Origin: Rhodocyclaceae bacterium
GTDB lineage: Bacteria > Pseudomonadota > Gammaproteobacteria > Burkholderiales > Ga0077523
Assembly: GCA_020248405.1 (NCBI GenBank)
Contig: JADCHQ010000002.1
Coordinates: 1 to 64,000, forward strand
Direction: 5' to 3'
DNA: 64,000 nucleotides
Shown here in pieces: positions 35,994 through 44,273 of this stretch. Under the pieces are notes generated by a model. That model searched no databases. It was not told the DNA's origin and saw only the letters and a list, made by a program, of their open reading frames with translations. A program made the translations under genes and the position numbers. Position 1 is the first letter of the stretch, and each line of letters begins with the position of its first letter.

Positions 35994-36809
35994 CTAGGGC
36001 TTCGCGCCCGGCCGGGCGTGGGGGGCGCTGCGAAGACGCCAGATGAGCCAGGCGTAGACGCCAACCACAGGAGCCACCAGGGTTGCTCCCACCAGCGTCC
36101 AGGCGTTGGGTTCTGGCATCAGCTCCGGCGAAATCCTGAGAGCCGCACCAGCCCCGGCCATCAACAGGGACAGCGCCACGATGCACCAGCCGAGCGTGCG
36201 CCGAAAGGCGTGCCGGCTCTGCTCGTCCGCATTGCGCAGGATGCCGAACAGCAGGCGGCTGTCGAGGGTGTCCGGAATGATCATGCCGGCCGTGAAGGCA
36301 ACACCCGCAAGCAGCGCAGCTGGCACGCCTCCCTGGGCGTTCGCCACGTAGCCCCAGGCGGCGGCCTGGCTGGCAGTGTCGAATACCAGCGCGAAAACCA
36401 CGCCGGCAGCGATGATGCCCGAGGGGTTGCCGGCCCTGGCCAGCGGACCCGCGAGGCGTAGCACAGGTGTGGCCGATGCGGACGTTCTGGTCCGCAACAG
36501 GGACACGAGATTGGCAATCCCGATGGCGGCGAGCAGCGCCACGGGTAACCAGCCGGCAAGCTGCTGCACGAGCACTGGCCATTTCATCGGAACGTTCACC
36601 AGGCTCACCAGCACCGCGACGATGGTAATCAAGATGCCGTGGCCTATGGAGAACAACGTGCCGGTCCATGGGGCGACTGCCGGCCGCGTGCGGGAGCAGT
36701 GCAGGGTCAGCGCGTCAATGACAGCCACATGGTCCGGGTCGAGGCCGTGTCTGAACCCCAGCAGAAGCATCAGGCCGACCCCGGTGGTGGAAATGGTTTC
36801 GACGCTCAA
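35994..36809 (-). CDS. NiCoT-family divalent metal permease
   Basis: An inner-membrane protein of 271 residues, about seven or eight TM helices. TM1-2 carries the HX4DH metal signature of NiCoT transporters (RHGLDPDHVAVID, H21, D26, H27). Second-motif equivalents are GHGILITIV and FDTASQAAAW. NiCoT proteins import Ni or Co; in a Zur-type island a zinc role is also possible. The start is TTG 36809 with GAGG upstream. A strong promoter overlapping an operator-like palindrome lies 160 bp upstream, separated from the gene by an intrinsic terminator. Confidence 0.8.
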   Translation of the reverse strand: MSVETISTTGVGLMLLLGFRHGLDPDHVAVIDALTLHCSRTRPAVAPWTGTLFSIGHGILITIVAVLVSLVNVPMKWPVLVQQLAGWLPVALLAAIGIANLVSLLRTRTSASATPVLRLAGPLARAGNPSGIIAAGVVFALVFDTASQAAAWGYVANAQGGVPAALLAGVAFTAGMIIPDTLDSRLLFGILRNADEQSRHAFRRTLGWCIVALSLLMAGAGAALRISPELMPEPNAWTLVGATLVAPVVGVYAWLIWRLRSAPHARPGAKP

Positions 36810-36842
36810 CGCCGCACCTCGCCGGCCCGCGGATGAAACCCG

Positions 36843-36873
36843 AAAAAAAGGGGCATCCGTCGCCGGACGCCCC
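36843..36873 (-). terminator. Intrinsic terminator in the leader of the NiCoT gene
   Basis: On the minus strand GGGGCGTCCG, loop GCGA, CGGATGCCCC forms a 10-bp stem with one G-U pair, followed by seven T. It stands 33 bp before the permease TTG start and about 95 bp after the expected transcription start near 36968. It either ends a small RNA or the upstream fur-type transcript, or acts as an attenuator of the permease. Confidence 0.8.
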
Positions 36874-36975
36874 GTGCATGAGCCGAAGCGGAGAGAGCGC
36901 TACACCCCGGCCGGTCAAGGAGCCGGCGCGATTTCCCGGAACTGGCCGGAAAGCGGGCGGTCTCGACTTGGCCGA

Positions 36976-37004
36976 ATATTATTGCCACTCGGAAAGAAAT
37001 GCAA
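36976..37004 (-). promoter_or_regulatory. Sigma-70 promoter overlapping a Zur-type operator
   Basis: Minus strand: -35 TTGCAT (37004-36999), exactly 17 bp, then -10 TAATAT (36981-36976). The -35 hexamer is embedded in the palindrome at 37000-37014, so a bound repressor would block polymerase. Expected start of transcription is near 36968. Confidence 0.65.
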
Positions 37005-37014
37005 GCGAGTTGCA
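37000..37014. promoter_or_regulatory. Candidate Zur operator upstream of the NiCoT gene
   Basis: TGCAAGCGAGTTGCA, a perfect TGCAA-N5-TTGCA palindrome like that at 30373, placed over the -35 region of the minus-strand promoter and just past the end of the second Fur-family gene. Confidence 0.6.
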
Positions 37015-37075
37015 AAACAGAAACCGACACGGGTGCGGAGCGTACTCGGATGGAATCAAGCGGCTGCGCGGGCGT

Positions 37076-37582
37076 TCAGCCCGACACCGGGTTGCGGCGG
37101 GTGCGCACGGCACGACGATAAAGTCCGTGCTTGCGGGGGTCGTGGGCCTTGTTGGAAGGGGAGCAGACCGCGCAGAGGCCCTTGATGGTGAGGTCCACTT
37201 CCTGGGGAGTAAACCCGGCGGGCAGAGCTGGTGTCCAGCCTGAACCCAGGTCGTCCAGGCAGGTGACCGCCTGGCAGCAGGTGCACTTGAAGTGGGCGTG
37301 ATTGTGGGCCGACTGCTCCGCTGCGGTGTTGAACCGCCAGACACGGTCGTCACCGCTGATCTTGTGGGCCAGCCCCTCACCGGTGAGCCACTCCAGAACG
37401 CGGTAGACGGTGACCCTGTCGATCCCCGCGGCCTGGGGAAGCCGCGACTCGATCTCTGCGTGGGAGAGTGCGTTGTCAGCCTTCAGCAGAAGCGCCAGGA
37501 TTTCGATGCGCGCGTTTGTGACGCGCGCCCCGGTATTGCGGATCAGTTCCTGCGCGGCGGTGCGGTAGCTGGCGGTGGCCAT
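37076..37582 (-). CDS. Second Fur-family regulator
   Basis: A 168-residue Fur-family protein: DNA-binding part with ARVTNARIEILALLL and DRVTVYRVLEWL, dimerisation part with NHAHFKCTCCQAVTC and IKGLCAVC. Both CxxC pairs of structural zinc are present. It is clearly divergent from the Zur-like protein at 31.6 kb, so the island encodes two sensors; which one binds the palindromes cannot be told. It follows the ABC binding-protein gene by 28 bp on the same strand and precedes the metal permease. Confidence 0.85.
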   Translation of the reverse strand: MATASYRTAAQELIRNTGARVTNARIEILALLLKADNALSHAEIESRLPQAAGIDRVTVYRVLEWLTGEGLAHKISGDDRVWRFNTAAEQSAHNHAHFKCTCCQAVTCLDDLGSGWTPALPAGFTPQEVDLTIKGLCAVCSPSNKAHDPRKHGLYRRAVRTRRNPVSG

Positions 37583-37610
37583 GGATTCGTGTCCGTCGGG
37601 GTTTTCGGGC

Positions 37611-38891
37611 TCAGCGCTTGAAGCCTGCGCGGATCCAGTCGATGCTCTTCACGCCATCCGGCGGACTCACCTTGTCGGGCGCGTAGTAGCGCACGTTGGT
37701 GAGGGTGGGCTTGCCATCCACCATGCGCAGCGTGCCGTAGGGCACCCCCTGCACGGCCTGGTGTCCCCTGCCCAGGGACATGTCCACGATTCCCGCCACC
37801 GACTCGAACTTGTTGTATTCAAAGGCGGCGATGATCTGCTCGTCGCTGGGCGCGGCCGTCTTGAATTTCTTTTGCGCTGCCTCGTAGGCGCTCTTGGCGC
37901 CCAGGAATGCCGTGGCCATGTGGTAGGAGGAATACACGGGAATGGCCTTGAACTGGTCCTGGAAGGACTTCCGGAACCAGTTGTTGAGCTTGGTGGCCGG
38001 CGCGAAGGGGCCGTTGGGGCCTCGGGCGCCGATCATGGTGCCGTCGGGCAGTTGGCTCCCCAGGCGCTCGAGGATGGTGTCGCCGCAGATGATGATGTTG
38101 GGGCTTTTCTTGAGCAGTCCGCGCGGCGCCGCCTGCAGCACGAAGGCCTCCAGGTCGCCGCCCCACAGGGAGTTCTGCATGATCTCGGCATTGCTGCCGA
38201 TCAGGGCCGAGACCTCGGTGCCGTACTGGCCAGCGCCCAGCTTGGGCGTCATGTTGGTGGCAATCTGCGCCGCGGGCAGCAGGACCTTCAGCGATTCCGT
38301 AAAGTCGCTCCATGCGTCCTGGCCCCATGCATAGTTCGGGTTGACGCCCGAAAACGTCTTGAGGTTGGGGTACATCTCCGCGATGTAGCGCGCCGCGGCC
38401 ACGTTTTCCTGGGTGGCCATGGTGGTGGTGCGGAACACGTACTTGTAGCTGGCTTCCTCGAAGATGCGATTGGTGGAGCAGTCGAACAGCACCGTGATCT
38501 TCTTCGATTCCTCGGCCACGGGCGCAACCGCCAGGCAGTCGCCGCTGGAGATGACGCCGATCACCATGTCCACGTTCTGGCGCGACACCAGGTTGCGGTA
38601 TTCCGTCACCACCTTGGTGGGGCCGCCAGCTTCGTCCACGTACACCACCTCGATGGGACGGCCGCCAAAGCCCTTTTGCTCGTAGCCTGGCACGATGCCG
38701 CCCTTGTTAAAGGTGTCCACCAGCAGGTCAGCGGCGTTCTTGGCCGGGACGCCGAAGGGCCCCGCGGCGGGGCCCGAGAGGAAAGTGATCACACCGATAC
38801 GCAGCGGGCGGTTGTCCTGGGCGGTGGCAACGCCGGCGAAGGCGGCTGCCGCGAGAAACACCGCGGCACGCCGGAGCAATTGGGGCAACAT
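37611..38891 (-). CDS. ABC transporter substrate-binding protein (branched-chain amino acid type)
   Basis: A 426-residue periplasmic binding protein with signal peptide (cleavage near VATAQD) and the Peripla_BP_6 pattern: IGVITFLSGPAAGPFG, VDMVIGVISSGDCLAVAP, YVFRTTTMATQENVAAARY and PNYAWGQDAW. No permease or ATPase genes adjoin, so it is an orphan receptor whose transporter is elsewhere. The ligand is unknown. It shares strand and close spacing with the downstream Fur-type gene, possibly by chance. Confidence 0.88.
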   Translation of the reverse strand: MLPQLLRRAAVFLAAAAFAGVATAQDNRPLRIGVITFLSGPAAGPFGVPAKNAADLLVDTFNKGGIVPGYEQKGFGGRPIEVVYVDEAGGPTKVVTEYRNLVSRQNVDMVIGVISSGDCLAVAPVAEESKKITVLFDCSTNRIFEEASYKYVFRTTTMATQENVAAARYIAEMYPNLKTFSGVNPNYAWGQDAWSDFTESLKVLLPAAQIATNMTPKLGAGQYGTEVSALIGSNAEIMQNSLWGGDLEAFVLQAAPRGLLKKSPNIIICGDTILERLGSQLPDGTMIGARGPNGPFAPATKLNNWFRKSFQDQFKAIPVYSSYHMATAFLGAKSAYEAAQKKFKTAAPSDEQIIAAFEYNKFESVAGIVDMSLGRGHQAVQGVPYGTLRMVDGKPTLTNVRYYAPDKVSPPDGVKSIDWIRAGFKR

Positions 38892-39051
38892 GGGCTTTCC
38901 TCCTGGGGTCGTATCCTTGTGGCGGGGGTAGCCGGCGCCTGCCGCGCAAGCCTGAGTCCAGGAAAGATTATAGCGATGGGGTTGCTTTGCGGGCCGCTAC
39001 AATCCGGCGGGAACGGAACGCGACACCGCCCCGTAATCCTTGTGCCCCCGA

Positions 39052-39723
39052 TTGAAGCTCCTCGCCCTCGAAACCTCTTCCGAATACTGCTCCGCCGCCT
39101 TGCTGGTGAACGGTGAGGCGCTGCAGCGCCTGGAGCGCGCCGGCCAGCGTCATTCCGAGCTGTTGCTGCCCATGGTGCAGGGGCTGCTGGCCGAGGCGGG
39201 TCTGCCACTGGGTGCCCTCGATGCGCTGGCGTGCGCGGTAGGGCCGGGTTCCTTCACCGGCCTGCGCATCGCCACCGCCGTGGCCCAGGGTCTCGCCTTT
39301 GGCGCTGACTTGCCGGTGATTCCCGTGGGCACGCTCGAGGCGCTCGCCGCCGGAGCGCAGGCTCCGCGGGTGATTGCGTGCCTGGATGCGCGCATGGGTG
39401 AGGTCTACGCGGCAGCCTACGAGATGCACGAAGGCGTTCTGCCGTGCGCGTTGCAGGCGCCGAGGGTTTGTGCGCCGGTGGCGCTGCGGCTGCCGGCGGG
39501 CGATCAGTGGATCGGGTGCGGCAGCGGTTTTGCCCGGCACGGCGAGGCGTTGGCCAGCGTGCTGGGTGCGCTCGATCAGGTGCGTCCTGACAGTGTTCCC
39601 GAGGCGCGCTGGGTGGCGGGGCTTGCCGCGGCGCGTTTCGCGGCCGGAGAGCGCCATCCACCCGAGGCGCTGGCGCCGGTGTACCTGCGCGACAAGGTGG
39701 CCCTGACCCGGGCGGAGCGATGA
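39052..39723 (+). CDS. tsaB: tRNA threonylcarbamoyladenosine biosynthesis protein TsaB
   Basis: A 223-residue ASKHA-fold protein that forms the t6A complex with TsaD and TsaE. Opening KLLALETSSEYCSAAL, then AVGPGSFTGLRIATAVAQGLA and VIACLDARMGEVY are diagnostic. TTG 39052 is chosen because TsaB proteins begin close to MKLLALDTS; TTG 39040 is the alternative. Overlaps rimI by ATGA. Confidence 0.92.
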   Translation: MKLLALETSSEYCSAALLVNGEALQRLERAGQRHSELLLPMVQGLLAEAGLPLGALDALACAVGPGSFTGLRIATAVAQGLAFGADLPVIPVGTLEALAAGAQAPRVIACLDARMGEVYAAAYEMHEGVLPCALQAPRVCAPVALRLPAGDQWIGCGSGFARHGEALASVLGALDQVRPDSVPEARWVAGLAAARFAAGERHPPEALAPVYLRDKVALTRAER

Positions 39724-40196
39724 GCGCGCAAACGCAATGTGTGCCACGGCTGCGTCCCATGCGAGAGACGGACCTGGATGCCGTGGTCGCCGTGGAGCAC
39801 GAAATCTATTCCCATCCCTGGACGCGGGGAAACTTCGAGGATTCCTTGCGCTCGGGCTACCCGGCGTGGGTCCTGGAGAGCGCCGGCGAGTTGCGTGCCT
39901 ACGGTGTATTGATGATGGGCGTGGGCGAAGCGCACCTGCTCAATCTGAGCGTGGCGCGGTCCTGGCAACGCCGCGGCATCGGACGGGACTTGCTTGCGTT
40001 CCTGGCGGCCCGGGCTCGGGAGATGGGTGCCGCCACTTTGCTGCTGGAAGTGCGGCCCTCCAATGGGGCCGCGCGTGCTCTGTACGCTGCCGAGGGATTC
40101 CGCCCGCTGGCAGTGCGCCGCAACTACTATCCAGCCCATGGCGGACGGGAGGACGCAGTGATCATGGAGCTTTCCCTGGCGGTAACTGCGCCGTGA
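39720..40196 (+). CDS. rimI: Ribosomal protein S18 alanine N-acetyltransferase
   Basis: A 158-residue GNAT enzyme acetylating the N-terminal Ala of S18. It has LRPMRETDLDAVVAVEHEIYSHPWTRGNF, the acetyl-CoA loop RRGIGRDLL, LEVRPSNGAARALYAAEGF, and a Tyr-rich YYPAHGGREDAVIME end. 4-bp overlap with tsaB and GTGA overlap with the glycosylase gene, a common betaproteobacterial arrangement. Confidence 0.95.
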   Translation: MSAQTQCVPRLRPMRETDLDAVVAVEHEIYSHPWTRGNFEDSLRSGYPAWVLESAGELRAYGVLMMGVGEAHLLNLSVARSWQRRGIGRDLLAFLAARAREMGAATLLLEVRPSNGAARALYAAEGFRPLAVRRNYYPAHGGREDAVIMELSLAVTAP

Positions 40197-40966
40197 CCAG
40201 GGAACCTCGGGTGTCGCCGGAGGTTCTCGAGGCCCTGGGCCTGGGTCCCGCATGGGTGCTGCGCCAAGGGACTGCCCCGGCAACGGCGGTCGCCGCCGGC
40301 GCGGCGGTGGCGGGCCCGTCCGCCACGCTGATTGCCGAGCCCGAGGGCGATGAGGGCGCGCTGCGAGTCAGGGCCGGTGCCATCGCCGCCATGGACTGGC
40401 CGTCGCTGGAAGAGGCCGTGTCCAGCTGCAATGCCTGCGCCTTGGCGCGAACCCGCACCAGGACGGTGTTCGGCGTGGGAGATCGCGCTGCCCGCTGGCT
40501 GTTCGTGGGCGAGGGGCCGGGCGCCGAGGAGGACGCCCGGGGCGAGCCTTTCGTGGGCAAGGCCGGACAATTGCTGGACGCCATGCTGGCCGCCATTGGT
40601 CTGAGGCGCGGACAGGGCGTGTTCATCGCCAACGTGGTGAAATGCCGGCCGCCGGGCAATCGCAACCCCGCGCCCGAAGAAACCGCCTGCTGCATGCCCT
40701 TCCTGCAACGGCAGGTGGAATTGATCCGCCCGCGGTTGATCGTGGCACTGGGCAAGGTGGCCGCTGTGACCCTTCTGGGACAGGAGGTGGCGGTGGCGGC
40801 GCTGCGCGGCCGGATTCATGAATATCGCGGCATTCCACTGCTGGTGACCTACCATCCGGCTTACCTGCTTCGCAATCTGCCCGACAAGGCCAAGGCATGG
40901 GAGGACCTGTGTCTGGCCCGCGACACCATGGCTCGCATCGAGGCTGGCAACTTGCACGACGGTTGA
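40193..40966 (+). CDS. Family 4 uracil-DNA glycosylase (4Fe-4S)
   Basis: A 257-residue DNA repair enzyme removing uracil. An N-terminal Ala/Pro-rich region of about 65 residues precedes the catalytic domain with GEGPGAEEDARGEPFVGKAG and HPAYLLR. Candidate Fe-S cysteines are C79, C82 (CNAC), C151 (KCRPPGNRNP) and C166, with the family spacing. GTG 40193 overlaps the rimI stop as GTGA. Confidence 0.92.
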   Translation: MTREPRVSPEVLEALGLGPAWVLRQGTAPATAVAAGAAVAGPSATLIAEPEGDEGALRVRAGAIAAMDWPSLEEAVSSCNACALARTRTRTVFGVGDRAARWLFVGEGPGAEEDARGEPFVGKAGQLLDAMLAAIGLRRGQGVFIANVVKCRPPGNRNPAPEETACCMPFLQRQVELIRPRLIVALGKVAAVTLLGQEVAVAALRGRIHEYRGIPLLVTYHPAYLLRNLPDKAKAWEDLCLARDTMARIEAGNLHDG

Positions 40967-41037
40967 ATTCCCGTCCCGCCGTCCCAATGTCCACCGTGTT
41001 CCGTCGCGATTTCTATTGGCGCAAAGGAGAACCCCTC

Positions 41038-41652
41038 ATGTGGCACCGCCCCTGGAACCTGCTGCTGCTTGCCATCGCCGCCCTGCTGCCGGGCTGCGGC
41101 TACAACACGATCCAGTCCCAGGATGAGGACGTGAAGGCCGCTTGGAGCGAGGTGGTCAACCAGTACCAGCGCCGCGCCGACCTGATCCCCAATCTGGTGA
41201 AAACCGTCCAGGGCTACGCCGAGCAGGAAAAGGATGTCCTGCTGGGCGTGACCGAGGCGCGCGCCCGGGTGGGCTCCATCCAGGCCACGCCGGAACTGGT
41301 GAACGATCCGGCCGCGCTGGACCGGTTCGTCAAGGCGCAGGGCGAAATGACGTCGGCGCTGTCGCGCCTGCTGGTGGTGGCCGAAAACTATCCGAACCTC
41401 AAGTCCGACCAGAACTTCCGCGATCTGCAAGCGCAACTCGAGGGCACGGAAAACCGCATCACCGTGGCGCGCAAGCGCTACATCGACGCCGTGAAGACCT
41501 ACAACATCACGGTGCGCCAGTTCCCCGTCAACCTCACTGCCATGGCCTTCGGTTACAAGGAGAAGGCCAGTTTCACCGTGGAGAACGAGGCGGCCATCGC
41601 CAAGCCGCCAGTGGTGGATTTTTCCAAACCCGCCGGCATGCCCGCCAAGTAA
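41038..41652 (+). CDS. lemA: LemA-family protein
   Basis: A 204-residue protein with a hydrophobic N-terminus and lipobox-like LLPGC (Cys20), then the LemA core of long helices: NQYQRRADLIPNLVKTVQGYA, ENRITVARKRYIDAVKTYN and a C-terminal FGYKEKASF. Function of LemA is unclear; it nearly always travels with TPM-domain genes, as here. An AAAGGAGA element precedes the ATG. Confidence 0.92.
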   Translation: MWHRPWNLLLLAIAALLPGCGYNTIQSQDEDVKAAWSEVVNQYQRRADLIPNLVKTVQGYAEQEKDVLLGVTEARARVGSIQATPELVNDPAALDRFVKAQGEMTSALSRLLVVAENYPNLKSDQNFRDLQAQLEGTENRITVARKRYIDAVKTYNITVRQFPVNLTAMAFGYKEKASFTVENEAAIAKPPVVDFSKPAGMPAK

Positions 41653-42516
41653 GTGGGCACAGCCTGGGGCTCCCGGGGCCTCATCGCCCTGTTGCTGCTC
41701 ACAGCCCTGGCGGCCATGGCACCCGCTCGCGCGCAGGTGCCCGTGCCGCCGGTGGCGCGGGTTACCGACCTGGCCGGCGCGCTGCCGGCGGCCGTGCAGC
41801 AGGCCCTGGCGCAGCGGCTTGCCGACCTGGAGGCGCGCAAGGGCAGCCAATTGGCGGTGCTGGTGATCCCCTCCACACAACCCGAGGTCATCGAGCAATA
41901 CGGGATCCGCGTGGCCGAGGCCTGGAAGCTCGGCCGAAAGGGCGTGGACGACGGCGCCATCCTGCTGGTGGCCCGCGACGACCGCGCGGTGCGCATCGAG
42001 GTGGGCTACGGACTGGAGGGCGCGCTCTCGGACCTGGTAACCAAGCGCATTATCGACGAGGTGATATTGCCGCGATTCCGGCAGGGCGACCTGGCCGGCG
42101 GCGTAGAGGCGGGCATGGACCGCATGATCCGCGTGGTGGATGGCGAAGCCCTGCCCGAGCCGCCTGCGCGGCGCGGCCCATCCGGTGGCATGGGCAATAT
42201 CGAAGCGCTGTTCGTGGTCGGCATGGTGCTGGTGATCGTGGTGGGCGGCATCCTGCGCACGCTCATCGGCCGTGTGCCGGCGGCCGCCGTGGTAGGTGGG
42301 CTGGCGGGCGGCGCGGCCATGCTCATCGCCGGCGCGCTGCTGGTGGCGCTGGTGGTGGCAGTGCTGGCGTTCCTGTTCACTCTGGGCGGCAACTCTCGCC
42401 CCGGACGCGGTGGCTGGCACGGTGGCGGCTCCGGTTGGGGCGGCGGTGGCGGAGGCGGAAGCTGGGGTGGGGGTGGTGGCGGCTTCGGGGGCGGTGGCGC
42501 CTCCGGGCGGTGGTGA
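41653..42516 (+). CDS. TPM-domain membrane protein with glycine-rich tail (YgcG type)
   Basis: A 287-residue protein: signal peptide, then a TPM domain (about residues 30-165; VTDLAGALPAAVQQALAQRLADLE, VRIEVGYGLEGALSDLVTKRII), two or three TM helices (190-250) and a Gly/Ser/Trp-rich tail. The GTG start directly follows the lemA stop. TPM domains have been linked to protein quality control in the envelope. The Gly-rich tail is usual for the family. Confidence 0.88.
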   Translation: MGTAWGSRGLIALLLLTALAAMAPARAQVPVPPVARVTDLAGALPAAVQQALAQRLADLEARKGSQLAVLVIPSTQPEVIEQYGIRVAEAWKLGRKGVDDGAILLVARDDRAVRIEVGYGLEGALSDLVTKRIIDEVILPRFRQGDLAGGVEAGMDRMIRVVDGEALPEPPARRGPSGGMGNIEALFVVGMVLVIVVGGILRTLIGRVPAAAVVGGLAGGAAMLIAGALLVALVVAVLAFLFTLGGNSRPGRGGWHGGGSGWGGGGGGGSWGGGGGGFGGGGASGRW

Positions 42517-42526
42517 GGCAATCTCC

Positions 42527-43027
42527 ATGAATGCTTTCTCCCGGAGGTTGAAGCACTTGCTCACTGGCCAGGCTGCCGTGCGCCGCGCCTTCCCGGCCGC
42601 GTCGCTGGCGGCCATCGAATCCGCCATCGCCGCGGCTGAGCAGACCCATGCCGGTCAGATCCGGTTCGCCGTGGAGGCCTCGCTGGAAGGCTCGGCGCTG
42701 CTGGCGGGACAGAGTGCCCGCGAGCGGGCGGTGGACGTGTTCTCGCTGCTGCGCGTCTGGGATACCGCGCACAACAACGGCGTGCTGATCTATCTGCTGC
42801 TGGCCGACCGAGACGTGGAAATCGTGGCCGACCGTGGCATCCACATTCGCTGTGGCGCAGCCGTGTGGGAGTCCATCTGCCAGAGCATGGAGGCCTGCTT
42901 CCGCCAGGGGCGTTTCGAGCAGGGCGCGCTGGAGGGTATCGCTGCCGTGGGAGCCCTGCTCGCACAGCACTTCCCGCCGGGCGGGCCAACCGGCAATGAA
43001 CTGCCTGACCGGCCCGTGCTGCTCTGA
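42527..43027 (+). CDS. Second TPM-domain protein
   Basis: A 166-residue protein without a signal peptide or TM helix, carrying a TPM domain with HAGQIRFAVEASL, ARERAVDVFSLLRVWDTAHNNGVLIYLLLADRDVEIVADRGI. Conserved RVWDT...NNGVL is typical of the short companion of the LemA-TPM pair. Starts 10 bp after the previous gene and is convergent with lplT. Confidence 0.88.
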   Translation: MNAFSRRLKHLLTGQAAVRRAFPAASLAAIESAIAAAEQTHAGQIRFAVEASLEGSALLAGQSARERAVDVFSLLRVWDTAHNNGVLIYLLLADRDVEIVADRGIHIRCGAAVWESICQSMEACFRQGRFEQGALEGIAAVGALLAQHFPPGGPTGNELPDRPVLL

Positions 43028-43031
43028 CGGG

Positions 43032-44273
43032 TCAGCTGGCCGGCGGCACGTCCTGGTCGTGGCGGTGACGCCGCCAGATGAGCGTCATGGTGCCGGCGAC
43101 GAATACTCCGAACAGCACGATCACCACCCATAGGGGCAGTGCGGCCTTCAGCATCAGTGCGTAACAGCCCAGCATGGCGAGGATGCTGAGGTTCTCGTTG
43201 AAATTCTGCACCGCAATGGAGTGACCGGCGCCCATGAGCAGGTGGCCACGGTGCTGCAACAGGGCGTTCATGGGCACCACGAAGAATCCACCCATGGCGC
43301 CGGTGGCGATCAGCAGCACCACCGCCAGACGCCAGTCATGCACCAGGGCCATGCCGCAGACCAGCAGACCCATGGCAATGCCCACGGGCAGAACCTTGAT
43401 GGATCGCTCCAGGGTGACGAGCTTGGCCGCCAGCACCGAGCCGATGGCGATGCCCACCGCCACCACGGCGGTGAGCTGCGTGGCCTGCTCGAGACTGAAG
43501 TTCAGGTTGAGGGCGGCCCAGGACAGCACGATCAGGCGCAGCGTGGCGCCCGCGCCCCAGAACAGGGTGGTCACCGCCAGGGACACCTGACCCAGCGGGT
43601 CTCGCCATAGCAGCCGGAGGCTGTGCCAGAAATCCTGCAGCAGGAACAGCGGGTCGCGGCGCGGCAGCCGGTGGTCGATGGCCACGCGCGGGATGTAGAG
43701 GTTGACGAGCGCCGCCACCAGATAGAGCAGCAGTATCACCAGGATCGCCAGTTCGGGTGCGCTGTCCAGCCGGGGCAGGTCGCCCAGCAGGGGGAAGTTC
43801 CCGAACATCCAGTCCGAGAAATGGTCGCCCACCATGATGCCGCCGACGATGGCGCCCAGGATGATGGATGCCACGGTGAGGCCTTCCATCCATCCGTTGG
43901 CCAGCACCAGCTTGGAGGGCGGCAGGAATTCGGTGAGGATGCCGTACTTGGCGGGGGAGTACATGGCGGCACCGATGCCCACGATGCCGTAGGCGTAGAG
44001 CGGGTGCAGGCCCGCCAGCATGCCCGCGCAGCCGCCGATCTTCACCGCGTTGCTCACGAACATCACGCGGCCCTTGGGCAGCGAATCGGCGAAGGGCCCC
44101 ACGAAGGGCGCCAGCGCGATGTAGGCGAACACGAAGAACTGCTGCAGCACCGGCGTCTGCCAGTCTGGTGCAGTGAGTTCCTTGAGCAACGCGATCGCCG
44201 CGAACAGCAGCGCGTTGTCAGCGAGGGCGGAGAAAAATTGGGCCGCGAGGATCGTATAGAAGCCGCGATTCAT
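43032..44273 (-). CDS. lplT: Lysophospholipid transporter LplT (MFS)
   Basis: A 413-residue, twelve-helix MFS protein that flips lysophospholipids inward for re-acylation. Begins MNRGFYTILAAQFFSALADNALLFAAI and contains PFVGPFADSLPKGRVM and YSPAKYGILTEFLPPSKLVLANGWMEG, hallmarks of LplT. ATG 44273 is preferred over distant upstream codons. No aas acyltransferase fusion or neighbour is present; in betaproteobacteria lplT beside alr is common. Confidence 0.93.
   Translation of the reverse strand: MNRGFYTILAAQFFSALADNALLFAAIALLKELTAPDWQTPVLQQFFVFAYIALAPFVGPFADSLPKGRVMFVSNAVKIGGCAGMLAGLHPLYAYGIVGIGAAMYSPAKYGILTEFLPPSKLVLANGWMEGLTVASIILGAIVGGIMVGDHFSDWMFGNFPLLGDLPRLDSAPELAILVILLLYLVAALVNLYIPRVAIDHRLPRRDPLFLLQDFWHSLRLLWRDPLGQVSLAVTTLFWGAGATLRLIVLSWAALNLNFSLEQATQLTAVVAVGIAIGSVLAAKLVTLERSIKVLPVGIAMGLLVCGMALVHDWRLAVVLLIATGAMGGFFVVPMNALLQHRGHLLMGAGHSIAVQNFNENLSILAMLGCYALMLKAALPLWVVIVLFGVFVAGTMTLIWRRHRHDQDVPPAS

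Noticed and set aside
36715-36918. Small frame (67 codons) running through the NiCoT leader and terminator
   Set aside because: Arg/Gly/Pro-rich, read through the terminator stem, no ribosome site; unlikely to be a leader peptide, though not excluded.
40861-42627. 588-codon frame antisense to lemA and TPM genes
   Set aside because: No motifs and dominated by Ala/His/Gln/Arg; a shadow of the real genes.
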